Notes: generated by a model not told the origin, from the letters alone. DNA of 64,000 nt from Bradyrhizobium sp. LMTR 3 (GCF_001693485.1 NZ_MAXC01000016.1:23454-87453); one strand, 5' to 3'. Counted from the first letter of the stretch, positions 52,848-61,507 are shown. Numbers and translations: made by a program.

Positions 52848-53141
52848 TCAGCCGGCCATGCGCCGTTCGGCGGGAGCCTTCTTGTCGAAATTATTGGGCA
52901 CTTCGATATCGACTTCGAGTGTCGACACCGTCTTACCGCGCTCCAGCTTGACCATCACCTTGTCGGGATCGAGCGCCACGTGCTTCGACACCACCGCGAG
53001 AATTTCCTCCCGCAGCGTGGCCAGCAAGTCGGACTGACCGAGCAGCCCGCGCTCATGCGCCAGCAAGATCTGCAGCCGCTCCCGCGCCACGGGGGCGGAT
53101 GCATTGCGGCCGCTAAACAGCCGCAGCAAGTTCAAGCTCAT
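52848..53141 (-). CDS. minE: cell division topological specificity factor MinE
   Basis: A 97-residue protein with the MinE layout: N-terminal membrane-targeting segment MSLNLLRLFSGR, then ERLQILLAHERG (contacting MinD and releasing it from the membrane), and a C-terminal dimerisation domain with ILAVVSKHVALDPDKVMVKL and TLEVDIEVP. It drives MinCD oscillation and so keeps the division ring at mid-cell. ATG 53141 overlaps the minD stop by four bases (ATGA). Confidence 0.95.
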   Translation of the reverse strand: MSLNLLRLFSGRNASAPVARERLQILLAHERGLLGQSDLLATLREEILAVVSKHVALDPDKVMVKLERGKTVSTLEVDIEVPNNFDKKAPAERRMAG

Positions 53142-53953
53142 GCAGCCCTCCGTCCCAGCAGCCGGTTCATGAAGCCCTTGCGCTCGGCCGGCACGACCAT
53201 CGCGACTTCCTCGCCCATCAGGCGGCGCGACGCGTCGATATAGGCGCGAGCCGGCGCGCTCTCGGCATTGTTGAGCGTCACCGGCGTGCCGACGTTGGAC
53301 GCCTTCAGGACATCCTGGCTCTCGGGAATGATGCCGAGCAGAGGCGTCGCGAGGATTTCCAGGATATCGTCGATGTTGAGCATCTCGCCGCGCGCCGCAC
53401 GCGCCGGATCGTATCGGGTGATCAGCACATGCTTTTCCACCCGCTCGCCGCGCTCCGCCCTCACCGTCTTCGAATCGAGCATGCCGATGATGCGGTCGGA
53501 GTCGCGCACCGAGGACACTTCGGGATTGGTGACGATGACGGCTTCGTCGGCATAGCGCATGGCGAGCGTCGCACCGCGCTCGATGCCGGCCGGGCTGTCG
53601 CACAGAATCCAGTCGAACCGGCTCCTGAGCTCGGCGATAACGCGGCCGACGCCCTCATCAGTCAGCGCATCCTTGTCGCGGGTCTGTGAGGCCGGCAGCA
53701 GCCAGAGATTTTCCAGCCGCTTGTCGCGGATCAGGGCCTGCGGCAGCTTGGCGACACCCTGCACCACGTTGATGAGGTCGAACACCACGCGGCGTTCGGC
53801 GCCCATCACCAGATCGAGGTTGCGCAGGCCGACATCGAAATCGACGACAACGACGCTTTGCCCGCTTTGCGCAAGCGCCGCACCGAGCGCGGCCGTCGAG
53901 GTGGTTTTTCCAACGCCTCCCTTGCCCGAGGTAACGACCAGGACCTTGGCCAT
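53138..53953 (-). CDS. minD: septum site-determining ATPase MinD
   Basis: A 271-residue ParA/MinD ATPase. The deviant Walker A is SGKGGVGKTT (9-18), followed by VVDFDVGLRNLDLVMGAE and WILCDSPAGIERG (Walker B region). The C-terminal amphipathic helix MNRLLGRRAA is the membrane-targeting sequence. With MinC it blocks Z-ring formation near the poles. It is the middle gene of minC-minD-minE, 19 bp from minC. Confidence 0.95.
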   Translation of the reverse strand: MAKVLVVTSGKGGVGKTTSTAALGAALAQSGQSVVVVDFDVGLRNLDLVMGAERRVVFDLINVVQGVAKLPQALIRDKRLENLWLLPASQTRDKDALTDEGVGRVIAELRSRFDWILCDSPAGIERGATLAMRYADEAVIVTNPEVSSVRDSDRIIGMLDSKTVRAERGERVEKHVLITRYDPARAARGEMLNIDDILEILATPLLGIIPESQDVLKASNVGTPVTLNNAESAPARAYIDASRRLMGEEVAMVVPAERKGFMNRLLGRRAA

Positions 53954-53972
53954 ACTTGATCTCCTTAGCCGG

Positions 53973-54671
53973 TTAATTCAGCGGGGTAATTTTCATGGTG
54001 TCGCCCTCCAGCCAGGCTTGCGCCGGGCGGTTGCGGATCGCGACGTCGATCTCTTCTGCGGTCTGGTAGTAGCCATCGATCGCCAGCAACTCGGCCTCGA
54101 TTCTCTGACAATAGATCCGTGCGGCCGAATTGCCGTTGACGCCGGCCATCGCGCGGCCGCGCAGCGTGCCGTAGATGTGGATCGATCCGCCGGCGACGAT
54201 CTCCGCGCCCGACCCGACCGAGCCCAAAACCGTGACATCGCCTTCCATGAAGACGATGGACTGGCCCGAACGTACCGGGTTTTCCAGCAGCAGCGAGGTC
54301 GGCTTCTTCGGCTCGGGCTCCGGCTTCTGCGTCGGCTCGTTTCGCGTGATCACGCAGGCACGGCCGCCGGTCAGCAAGGGCGGCATGTTCGCCGCGAGGC
54401 GGTCTTCCTCCACTCCCTCGATGCCGAGGACGCGGATGTTGCGCTCGTTGAGACTACCGACGAGATGGGCGATGGCGGAGCTTGAGAGGTCGACGGCTGA
54501 GAGATCGAGCACAATCGGCTTGCCGACGAAGTATCCGGGCGAGCGGGCCAGCGTGGCGTCGATCTCGGCGAGCCATTCCACGATCGGCACGACAGGGCTG
54601 AATACGAACGCGACATAGGACCGGCCGCGCAGCCGGACCAGTTGACGCGTGGGATCCGCTCGGACGTCCAT
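53973..54671 (-). CDS. minC: septum site-determining inhibitor MinC
   Basis: A 232-residue protein. The N-terminal domain (FtsZ-depolymerising) spans about 1-105, the linker EPTQKPEPEPKKPTSLLLE about 113-131, and the C-terminal beta-helix 135-225, with the repeats GDVTVLGSVGSGAEIVAGGS, IHIYGTLRGRAMAGVNGN and ARIYCQRIEAELLAIDGYY that bind MinD and dimerise. It is the first gene of the operon. A perfect CtrA box lies 51-65 bp upstream of its ATG. Confidence 0.93.
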   Translation of the reverse strand: MDVRADPTRQLVRLRGRSYVAFVFSPVVPIVEWLAEIDATLARSPGYFVGKPIVLDLSAVDLSSSAIAHLVGSLNERNIRVLGIEGVEEDRLAANMPPLLTGGRACVITRNEPTQKPEPEPKKPTSLLLENPVRSGQSIVFMEGDVTVLGSVGSGAEIVAGGSIHIYGTLRGRAMAGVNGNSAARIYCQRIEAELLAIDGYYQTAEEIDVAIRNRPAQAWLEGDTMKITPLN

Positions 54672-54721
54672 GATGTTCGACTCGCCTTTCTTATTGAATG
54701 GTTAACAATCGACGAACTTGG

Positions 54722-54736
54722 TTAACGAGTAATTAA
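54722..54736. promoter_or_regulatory. CtrA-binding site upstream of minC (perfect TTAA-N7-TTAA)
   Basis: TTAACGAGTAATTAA is a full CtrA box with seven bases between half-sites, in the 51-bp-distant promoter zone of the minCDE operon. A second GTTAAC is at 54701-54706. In Sinorhizobium meliloti CtrA has been reported to control min genes, so the assignment is well motivated. Confidence 0.8.
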
Positions 54737-54869
54737 TGTGACAACCCGCGCTACGCGCAGAAAACAGCGAATCCGGCGGCGAATCCGGCGCATTTGTGGC
54801 TGATTCATGCTGCTTATCGTGCGGAACGTGCGCAAAGGCCTATGAAAACAGGGGTCACGTGAGTTGTAG

Positions 54870-54884
54870 TTAACGCGAGCTCAA
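54870..54884. promoter_or_regulatory. CtrA-like site (one mismatch) in the min/55-kb divergent gap
   Basis: TTAACGCGAGCTCAA matches TTAA-N7-TTAA except for TCAA in the second half. It sits on the side of the gene starting at 55266. Confidence 0.45.
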
Positions 54885-55265
54885 CTTACTTTCGTCACGT
54901 TTCCGACCTAAATTAGTCCTCGCCCGGCTCCAACAAACCTATGTGTGCTGGCGGATCTCTGCGGTCTGGCAGCTCAATCCGTCGGACAGACGGAACATTT
55001 GCCGGCAGGGGACGAGGCAGTGGAAGCCGTGAGCGTTGTGTGGTCGCGAGATTCGATCTCGCAGGCGGGTGTCGTCGGACGCAGGGACGGCGCCTCACAC
55101 CTTGATTCAAATCTTCCAAGCAAGCTCGATAGCGGACAGAAAGCGGACGTCGATGATTCCGCGCGCCTCTTCCGCGATCTGGAACTCCTGACCGGTACGT
55201 CCGCAGCCGTTTCGCCGCCGAGCAATCCGCCGGTCAATCCGCCAAGCGACATGAGGAGTAAGGGT

Positions 55266-55814
55266 ATGAGTAGTGTGAGTGAGCAGGACCACATCAATCC
55301 CCGCGATCCCCTGTACTACGCGCCGCGCTCGCTACGTGAGCGGTCGGCTTCGATGCGCGACGCCAGCCCCGCAACGACACCGTTCTCTCCGGCGTCGTTC
55401 GATTCCCAGCTCGAGAGCGCCGTATCCGATGCGCTGCGTCATCCCCTCGATCCCGAGATCATGCGCGAACCTCGACTGGAATCGAAGAAGGCGTTGTGGA
55501 GCGTCGCAGCGCGCTTTGGTGCCGCGATCGGCGTCTCGGCTCTCGTGGCGCTGTTCTTCGTGGTCGTCGTGCCGGGGTCGCGGCAGAGCGACGGTGAGCC
55601 GTCGGCGTCCTCCGGAATCGTGCAGTCGATCAAGGCTGCCCTGTTCCAATCCGGAGAGGCTTCGCCAAAGCCTGCCATCAACGAATTCCAGGCCCTTCTC
55701 GCCTCCACGCCACCGGGCGCTCCGCCTGCGTCCGAGCAGTCCCCGTTGCTCAAGCAATTCATGCAGTGGCAAGAGAAGCCGGATCCGGCGACGCCACAAC
55801 GCGCCAACCCATGA
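55266..55814 (+). CDS. single-span membrane protein, first gene of the 55-57 kb operon
   Basis: A 182-residue protein from ATG 55266, which has AGGAG at 55254-55258. It has a soluble N-terminal part (MSSVSEQDHINPRDPLYYAP), one hydrophobic helix (about residues 85-103, ALWSVAARFGAAIGVSAL, then VALFFVVVV) and a periplasmic tail ending SPLLKQFMQWQEKPDPA. The frame is open with protein-like sequence up to 54945, so a longer form starting at GTG 55028 cannot be excluded. It is followed by a coupled leader ORF and a binding-protein gene. No family known. Confidence 0.72.
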   Translation: MSSVSEQDHINPRDPLYYAPRSLRERSASMRDASPATTPFSPASFDSQLESAVSDALRHPLDPEIMREPRLESKKALWSVAARFGAAIGVSALVALFFVVVVPGSRQSDGEPSASSGIVQSIKAALFQSGEASPKPAINEFQALLASTPPGAPPASEQSPLLKQFMQWQEKPDPATPQRANP

Positions 55815-55833
55815 TCCAGATGGAGGAATGACA

Positions 55834-55884
55834 ATGCCTGAGAACCGACTTTCCGCCATCTTGTTCTCAAGGAGTTTGCCATGA
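55834..55884 (+). CDS. 16-codon leader ORF overlapping the binding-protein gene
   Basis: ATG 55834 to TGA 55884 encodes MPENRLSAILFSRSLP. GGAGG at 55822-55826 lies seven bases upstream, an excellent ribosome site. The TGA overlaps the ATG of the binding protein (ATGA, 55881-55884), and the main gene's AAGGAG lies inside the leader ORF, so its translation depends on ribosomes passing through. No amino-acid run suggests classical attenuation. Confidence 0.65.
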   Translation: MPENRLSAILFSRSLP

Positions 55885-57449
55885 CCTCGCACCGCATCGC
55901 CTTGTTGGTCGGGGCCGTACTCTTCGGAATCGCAGGCAGCGCCCAGGCTGCCGGCGACATTGCGATCGTGCGCGACCTTGCCGGCCGCGTCGGCCCCGTG
56001 ATCGGCTCGGCCCAGGCCTGCCGAGACATTGCGCGTCCCCGCATCCAGACCATCGTCGACAAGTTTTCACAGGTTATCCGGGAGGCCTCGTCGAACGAGG
56101 CAGAGCGTTCTGATCTCACCCAGACGTTCGATCGCAGCGTGGCCGACGGCCGCGCCGCCGTTAGCTCGGGCAAAATCGATTGCATCCGGGCCGATCGTCA
56201 GCTTGCCGATCTCGAACGCTCGATCTCGGGCCCCAGTCTTTCCAGCGTCATCGGCCCGTCGCCGGCCGCCGCGGCCACGGCCGCGAACGCGGCAACCGCG
56301 CCGACGGCCCCGGTCCCGACCGGACCGCTGCCGCGCGGCATCGGTGAAAAGGAAATCCGCTTCGGCATCGCAGCCGCCTTCTCCGGCTCGGCCCGCGAGC
56401 TGGGACGCCAGATGAAGCTCGGCATCGAAACCGCCTTCAACCGGATCAACGATGCCGGGGGCGTCGACGGGCGAATGCTCAAACTGTACGCCGCCGACGA
56501 CGGCTACGAGCCTTCGCGCACCGCCGAAGCGATGAAGCAGCTCTATGAAAAGGACCAGGTGTTCGGCATCGTCGGCAATGTCGGCACCCCGACTGCGGTG
56601 GTGGCGATCCCCTACGCGCTCGAACGCCGGATGCTGTTCTTCGGGGCCTTCACCGGCGCCAACATCCTGCGCAACGATCCGCCGGATCGCTATGTCTTCA
56701 ACTATCGCGCCAGCTATGCCGAGGAAACCGACGCCGTCGTTCGCTACCTCGTCAAGATACGCCGCATACCGCCGAAGCAGATCGCGGTCTTCGCCCAGCA
56801 GGATTCCTACGGCGACGCCGGATTTGCGGGAGTCGCGAAGGCGTTTCGTGCGATGGGCCTCAACGATAGCGGCATCCTGCGACTCAACTACGCGCGAAAC
56901 ACCGTGGATGTGGAAGATGCGATCAGCCAGTTGAAGGTCGCAAAGCCGCCGATCAAGGCCGTCGTCATGGTGCCTACCTATCGGGCCGCGGCAAGGTTCA
57001 TCGAGAAGACCCGCGATCTCTTTCCCGGCATGATCTACACCAATGTCTCGTTCGTCGGCTCTACCGCGCTTGCCGAAGAACTGAAGCTGCTGGGACCGCG
57101 TTACACGAACGGCGTGATCGTGACGCAGGTGGTGCCGGCAGTGTCGGGTTATTCGTCGGCCGTGCTCGAATACAAGAACGCGCTCGCCAAATACTTCCCC
57201 GGAGAGGCGCCCGACTATGTGTCGCTCGAGGGCTATGTCGCCGCCAACGTCCTGATCCAGGGCATCAAGCGGGCCGGGCCACAGCTCGACACCGAGAAGC
57301 TGATCGACACGCTGGAGACCATGCGCAATCTCGACCTCGGTCTCGGGACGTCGCTCGGCTTCGGCCGTTCCGAGCACCAGGCCTCGCACAAGATCTGGGG
57401 CACCGCACTCGATGAAAGCGGGCGTTATCAGCCGCTCGATCTCGAATGA
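55881..57449 (+). CDS. branched-chain-type ABC substrate-binding protein with an extra N-terminal domain
   Basis: A 522-residue exported protein. The signal peptide (HRIALLVGAVLFGIAGSA, ending QAAGD) is followed by a helical domain of about 130 residues (SAQACRDIARPRIQTIVDKF and SSGKIDCIRADRQLADLERS, two Cys), then a Pro/Ala linker, then a family 4 binding fold from about residue 155: IRFGIAAAFSGSARELGRQM, LYAADDGYEPSRTAEAMKQL and VSLEGYVAANVLIQGIKRAG. Such folds bind amino acids or aromatic acids. No permease is beside it. ATG 55881 has AAGGAG upstream. Confidence 0.88.
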   Translation: MTSHRIALLVGAVLFGIAGSAQAAGDIAIVRDLAGRVGPVIGSAQACRDIARPRIQTIVDKFSQVIREASSNEAERSDLTQTFDRSVADGRAAVSSGKIDCIRADRQLADLERSISGPSLSSVIGPSPAAAATAANAATAPTAPVPTGPLPRGIGEKEIRFGIAAAFSGSARELGRQMKLGIETAFNRINDAGGVDGRMLKLYAADDGYEPSRTAEAMKQLYEKDQVFGIVGNVGTPTAVVAIPYALERRMLFFGAFTGANILRNDPPDRYVFNYRASYAEETDAVVRYLVKIRRIPPKQIAVFAQQDSYGDAGFAGVAKAFRAMGLNDSGILRLNYARNTVDVEDAISQLKVAKPPIKAVVMVPTYRAAARFIEKTRDLFPGMIYTNVSFVGSTALAEELKLLGPRYTNGVIVTQVVPAVSGYSSAVLEYKNALAKYFPGEAPDYVSLEGYVAANVLIQGIKRAGPQLDTEKLIDTLETMRNLDLGLGTSLGFGRSEHQASHKIWGTALDESGRYQPLDLE

Positions 57450-57453
57450 TCGG

Positions 57454-57482
57454 GAAGCCGCGATCCCTGTGATCGCGGCTTC
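57454..57482. terminator. stem-loop terminator
   Basis: GAAGCCGCGATC (57454-57465) pairs perfectly with GATCGCGGCTTC (57471-57482) around CCTGT. It lacks a long T-run but sits between convergent genes ending at 57449 and 57506. Confidence 0.75.
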
Positions 57483-57505
57483 ACCATGCCCCTCTGACGG
57501 CGCGC

Positions 57506-58279
57506 TCAGCGCTTCTCGATGACAAGGCTCTGGATGGCGCGGCCGAAATAGCCGCGCTCGTCGGCGAGCCTCGCCATGGCGAGCCCCGCGCCGTCGGGAC
57601 CGATCCAGGACTCGGCATCGAGTAGGATCCAGTCGCCGACCGGCTCACGCGCAAAATTCACCGTCAGGTCGGCGTTGAGAAACGTCCACGCGCGGAAATC
57701 CAGCACCGCCGAGGTGCCGTTGCAGAAATCCGCCGCCGCCATCGCCCGCATCGCCTGCGAAACGGCTGCGCCTTCCACGATCGGCCGGTCGACGCGATAC
57801 CAGATCGCGCCGGGACCGGGCTCGCCGAAGCGGCCGCGCGCGGCGCGCAGCGACATACCTGATACGAACGGGCTGGAGGAAAAATCCGCAGGCTCGACGC
57901 GCGATCGATCCGGGCCCGGTAGCTCGACCGGCAGGATCGCGGCCTCTAGCGGCAATTCCTGGGCCTGCACCTTGATCTTCAGCACGGTCGCGCCGACCAC
58001 GACTACGCCTTTAGCCAGTAGCCTGACCGCGCAGAGCTGGATCTTGCGGCCCTCGCGCAAGACTTCGCTCTCGATGGTCAACGGCGCCACCGGCACGGGA
58101 CGCATCAGGTCCACGGTCACGCGCGCAACCCGCATCGCGACCGGCGTCGGAATCCGCTCCGCCGCCCACACCACCAGCGCCGCCGGCGGCGAGCCGTGCT
58201 GCATGCTCGGGTCCCATGGGCCTGCCGCAAAGGGGCTGGTGACGACGTCGTTGCCGTCAACGCGAAAAATGCCGTCCAT
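57506..58279 (-). CDS. TesB-type double-hotdog acyl-CoA thioesterase family protein
   Basis: A 257-residue protein of the acyl-CoA thioesterase/DUF-type double-hotdog family. The N-terminal hotdog has FAAGPWDPSMQHGSPPAALV and MRVARVTVDLMRPVPVAPLT. The C-terminal one has WTFLNADLTVNFAREPVGDW and DAESWIGPDGAGLAMARLAD. These enzymes cleave acyl-CoA or act as thioesterase-like binding proteins. ATG 58279 begins the conserved part; the frame is open to 58423. It precedes the SDR and nitronate monooxygenase genes on the same strand. Confidence 0.85.
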   Translation of the reverse strand: MDGIFRVDGNDVVTSPFAAGPWDPSMQHGSPPAALVVWAAERIPTPVAMRVARVTVDLMRPVPVAPLTIESEVLREGRKIQLCAVRLLAKGVVVVGATVLKIKVQAQELPLEAAILPVELPGPDRSRVEPADFSSSPFVSGMSLRAARGRFGEPGPGAIWYRVDRPIVEGAAVSQAMRAMAAADFCNGTSAVLDFRAWTFLNADLTVNFAREPVGDWILLDAESWIGPDGAGLAMARLADERGYFGRAIQSLVIEKR

Positions 58280-58400
58280 TGAATGAGAAGTCCTGTCGAT
58301 CAAGGGACGAGCTTCTTGCCTGCTTCGGCGGAACGAGTCGAGCCCGCGGCGGACAGGGCACCGTGCGCCATTCGCCGGAGACCGCGAGCAAGGCGGCGCG

Positions 58401-59135
58401 TCAAATGAACGCCATGCCGCCATTGAGGACGATGGTCTGCCCGGTCATGTAGCTGTTGCCGAGCACCATCGCGACGGCTTGCGCGACTTCCTCGGCCTGG
58501 CCCATGCGGCCGAGCGGGATGTTGCGCGCGAGGTCAGTCCGGCCGCCCATCATGTCGGTCTCGATCAGCGACGGCGCCACCGCGTTGACGGTGATGCCTT
58601 CCTTGACGAGGCGCGCCGCGTAGCCGCGCGTCAATCCTTCCATGCCGGCCTTGGAGGCGTTGTAGTGCACGCCGATAGCGCCGGCGCCGCGCGCCGCGCC
58701 CGACGAGATGTTGACGATGCGACCCCATTTGCGTGCCCGCATCGCCGGCAGCACTGCCTGCGTGCACAGGAACGCCGATTTCAGGTTCACCGCGATGGTG
58801 CGGTCGAAATCGTCCTCGGTGAGATCGTCGACGCTGCGCACGATGGCTAGGCCGGCATTGTTGACGAGAATGTCGATCGGACCGAGCGCGGAGGCCACCT
58901 GCTCGACCATGCTGGCGACGGCCGCCGCCTGCGAGACATCGGCTCCGACCGCGATGGCGCGGCCGCCATTGGCCTCGATCCGGGCGACGACGGCATCGGC
59001 ATCACCAGTGCGCTCGCGATAATTGACCGCGACCGCGGCGCCGGCTTCGGCAAGCATCAAGGCAACTGCCGCGCCGATACCGCGGGACGCGCCCGTCACC
59101 ACTGCAACACGCGCACTCAGGTTCTGTCCGGCCAT
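58401..59135 (-). CDS. SDR-family oxidoreductase (FabG-like)
   Basis: A 244-residue classical short-chain dehydrogenase. The cofactor motif is TGASRGIG (14-21), NNAG is at 92-95, and the catalytic Ser144/145, Tyr158 and Lys162 lie in NISSGAARGAGAIGVHYNAS. The sequence is closest to 3-oxoacyl-ACP reductases and related NAD(P)H dehydrogenases; the substrate is not evident. ATG 59135 has GGAGG seven bases upstream. It lies between the thioesterase and the nitronate monooxygenase genes, with all three in one direction. Confidence 0.9.
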   Translation of the reverse strand: MAGQNLSARVAVVTGASRGIGAAVALMLAEAGAAVAVNYRERTGDADAVVARIEANGGRAIAVGADVSQAAAVASMVEQVASALGPIDILVNNAGLAIVRSVDDLTEDDFDRTIAVNLKSAFLCTQAVLPAMRARKWGRIVNISSGAARGAGAIGVHYNASKAGMEGLTRGYAARLVKEGITVNAVAPSLIETDMMGGRTDLARNIPLGRMGQAEEVAQAVAMVLGNSYMTGQTIVLNGGMAFI

Positions 59136-59184
59136 CACCGATCCTCCGTCGCCTTCACGGCGGCGCGCGACCCCACAAGGCACC

Positions 59185-60153
59185 TCACAATGCGGGGTCG
59201 ACCGCCTCGTCATATTCCTTCTTGAAGCGCGCGATCAGCTCGGCGGCCGGCACCACCTTGCCGATGCCGCCAATACCTTGACCGCTGCCCCAGATCTCCT
59301 TCCATGCCTTCGGCTTGGCGCGCTCGCCGGAGGCATCGGTGCCAAAACTCATCTTCGAGGGATCGGAGGTCGGCAGGTCGTCGGGATTGAGACCGGCCTT
59401 GACGATCGACGGCTTGAGGTAATTGCCGTGCACGCCGGTGAACAGGTTCGAATAGACGATGTCTTCCGCCGACGACGACGTGATCATCTCCTTGTAGGCT
59501 TCGACCGCGTTGGCTTCCTGGGTCGCGATGAAGGCGGAGCCGATATAGGCGAAGTCGGCGCCGAGAATGCGCGCCGCACGGATGGCGCGGCCGTTGGCGA
59601 TCGCGCCCGACAGCGCGATCGGTCCGTCGAACCAGGCGCGCGTTTCCTCGACGAAGGCGAGCGGCGAGATCGTGCCGGCATGGCCGCCGGCGCCGGCCGC
59701 AACCAGGATCAGGCCGTCGGCACCCTTCTCGACCGCCTTGTGCGCGAATTTCTGGTTGATCACATCGTGGAAGACGATGCCGCCCCAATTGTGCGCCGCC
59801 TGGTTCAGATCCTCGCGCGCGCCGAGCGAGGTGATCAGCATGGGCACCTTGTACTTCTCGCAGGCCGCGAGATCGTGATCGAGCCGGTTGTTGGACTTGT
59901 GAACGATCTGGTTCACGGCAAACGGCGCCGACGGCCGCTCCGGATGCGCCTCGTCGTAGGCCGCGAGCTCTTCCGTGATCCGCGCCAGCCATTCGTCGAG
60001 CAGCGAAGCCGGCCGCGCATTCAGCGCCGGAAACGATCCGACCACGCCGGCCTTGCACTGGGCGATCACGAGATCGGGCACGGAGATGATGAACAGCGGC
60101 GACCCGATCACGGGTATCGACAGGCGGCCCTTGAACAGCGCGGGCATGGACAT
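59185..60153 (-). CDS. nitronate monooxygenase, second copy
   Basis: A 322-residue TIM-barrel FMN enzyme parallel in layout to the one at 49471: PVIGSPLFIISVPDLVIAQC, AGVVGSFPALNARPASLLDE, GADGLILVAAGAGGHAGTIS and SGAIANGRAIRAARILGADF. The shared VxSGSFPxxNxRPxxLLDEW-type blocks show paralogy. It converts nitronates or related substrates. It is the first of a run with the SDR gene (50 bp apart) and the thioesterase. ATG 60153 or ATG 60147 may be used. Confidence 0.88.
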   Translation of the reverse strand: MSMPALFKGRLSIPVIGSPLFIISVPDLVIAQCKAGVVGSFPALNARPASLLDEWLARITEELAAYDEAHPERPSAPFAVNQIVHKSNNRLDHDLAACEKYKVPMLITSLGAREDLNQAAHNWGGIVFHDVINQKFAHKAVEKGADGLILVAAGAGGHAGTISPLAFVEETRAWFDGPIALSGAIANGRAIRAARILGADFAYIGSAFIATQEANAVEAYKEMITSSSAEDIVYSNLFTGVHGNYLKPSIVKAGLNPDDLPTSDPSKMSFGTDASGERAKPKAWKEIWGSGQGIGGIGKVVPAAELIARFKKEYDEAVDPAL

Positions 60154-60283
60154 TCGAAGCGATCCTCTGGTTATTCAGGCAAACGATTTGGCTCTAGAGA
60201 TGCCAGACGTCATACCAACCAACAAGGCAATCTTTCCAGTGTCAAGTATTGCGTTTTGGCGCTGCCAGATGACGGAACGATCA

Positions 60284-60871
60284 CTACTGACAGAGCGCCC
60301 TCGTCACGTAATTTTCCGTCTTGCAATCGCCCGACTGCCGCTTGTAGCCGGGCAGGAACACTTTCGGCGAGCATTTCTCGGCCGCGTCGGTATCGAGGCT
60401 CTTGCCTTCCTTGTAGCCCTTGCTCTGGCACAGCCGGTCGGCGCCGGCCTTGCAGTCCGGCGCGCCGTTGGCCGCGACAAGACACGCCGCCCGCCCGCTC
60501 ACCATGACTGATGGCCTGGCGATGTTCGACAGGCTGTCGCCGGCCCCCTTGGCGCCGGCGTTGAGATCGTCGATGGTCGCGCCCGGGCTCTTCAGCGACG
60601 GCAGCAGCGACTTGGATTTCTCGAACAGTTTTCCGATTTCGTTGATCAGGCCGGGATTTTCCTGGCGCGGCGCTTGCCGTGGCTCAATTTCCTGCCGCTC
60701 GGGCTGCGCCGGCATCGGCTGCTCGGCCGGCGACTGCAGGCCGAGCGAGGGCTGCGGCGCACCTTGCGACCAGCCAGCATCGGGAGCGACCGCAAGCACG
60801 GATGCAACGAGGCCAACGGTCGCGCGTTGCGTCCCGAATAGCTTGATCAAACGGCCGATTCGATCGGGCAT
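60284..60871 (-). CDS. exported Cys-rich hypothetical protein
   Basis: A 195-residue protein starting MPDRIGRLIKLFGTQRATVG, with a signal-like hydrophobic stretch (residues 18-33), a Pro/Gln-rich middle (EQPMPAQPERQEIEPRQAPR) and a C-terminal module with six cysteines (AACLVAANGAPDCKAGADRL, then CQSKGYKEGKS and GDCKTENYVTRALCQ). Disulfide-stabilised and probably periplasmic. No known family. ATG 60871 is chosen; the frame is open to 60907. Confidence 0.72.
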   Translation of the reverse strand: MPDRIGRLIKLFGTQRATVGLVASVLAVAPDAGWSQGAPQPSLGLQSPAEQPMPAQPERQEIEPRQAPRQENPGLINEIGKLFEKSKSLLPSLKSPGATIDDLNAGAKGAGDSLSNIARPSVMVSGRAACLVAANGAPDCKAGADRLCQSKGYKEGKSLDTDAAEKCSPKVFLPGYKRQSGDCKTENYVTRALCQ

Positions 60872-60910
60872 GGAACGAAACGTAGCCTGAAGCCGGGATG
60901 CCGGCAAAGC

Positions 60911-61507
60911 CTAGACCAGTTTGAACGCGGCGTAAAAGCCGAACACCAGGACGATGGCACCGATGGCCACCCAGGTGCCAAGGCGCTTTTCCAGCTCGGC
61001 CCGGATCACGTCGCCATAGCGGTTGAGCAGGACCGCGACCACGAAGAACCGTCCGCCGCGTGCCACGATCGAGCACAGGATGAACAGCCAGATGTTGTAG
61101 CCGGCAAACCCGGAGGTGATGGTGACGAGCTTGTAGGGGATCGGCGTCAGCCCCTTCAGTAGGATGATCACCGCGCCCCATTCGGCATAGGAGGCGCGGA
61201 AGGTTTCGACCTTGTCACTGAGACCGTAGACCGTGATCAGCCAGTGCCCGACCGAGTCGTAGAGCAACGCACCGATGGCGTATCCGACCACGCCGCCGGC
61301 AACGGATGCGATGGTACAGACGGTCGCGAACCACCACGCCTTCTTCGGCTGCGCCAGCGACATCGGCAGCAGCATGATGTCGGGCGGGATCGGGAAGAAC
61401 GAGCTTTCCGCGAACGAGACCGCCGCCATGATCCAGAGCGCATAGGGCTTGTCGGCGGCGTTGATACACCAATCGTAGGTCCGTTTGAGCATGGGCGCAT
61501 GAACCAT
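60911..61507 (-). CDS. DedA/YqaA-family membrane protein
   Basis: A 198-residue protein of the DedA/SNARE-associated superfamily (YqaA type). It shows FAESSFFPIPPDIMLLPMSL at the first helix hairpin, the conserved reentrant segment LLKGLTPIPYKLVTITSGFA with the G-x(2)-P pattern, and RGGRFFVVAVLLNRYGDVIR. DedA proteins act in membrane lipid flipping and proton-motive-force homeostasis. ATG 61492 (MLKRTYDWC) is an alternative start. It lies 51 bp after hisE in the same direction. Confidence 0.87.
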   Translation of the reverse strand: MVHAPMLKRTYDWCINAADKPYALWIMAAVSFAESSFFPIPPDIMLLPMSLAQPKKAWWFATVCTIASVAGGVVGYAIGALLYDSVGHWLITVYGLSDKVETFRASYAEWGAVIILLKGLTPIPYKLVTITSGFAGYNIWLFILCSIVARGGRFFVVAVLLNRYGDVIRAELEKRLGTWVAIGAIVLVFGFYAAFKLV

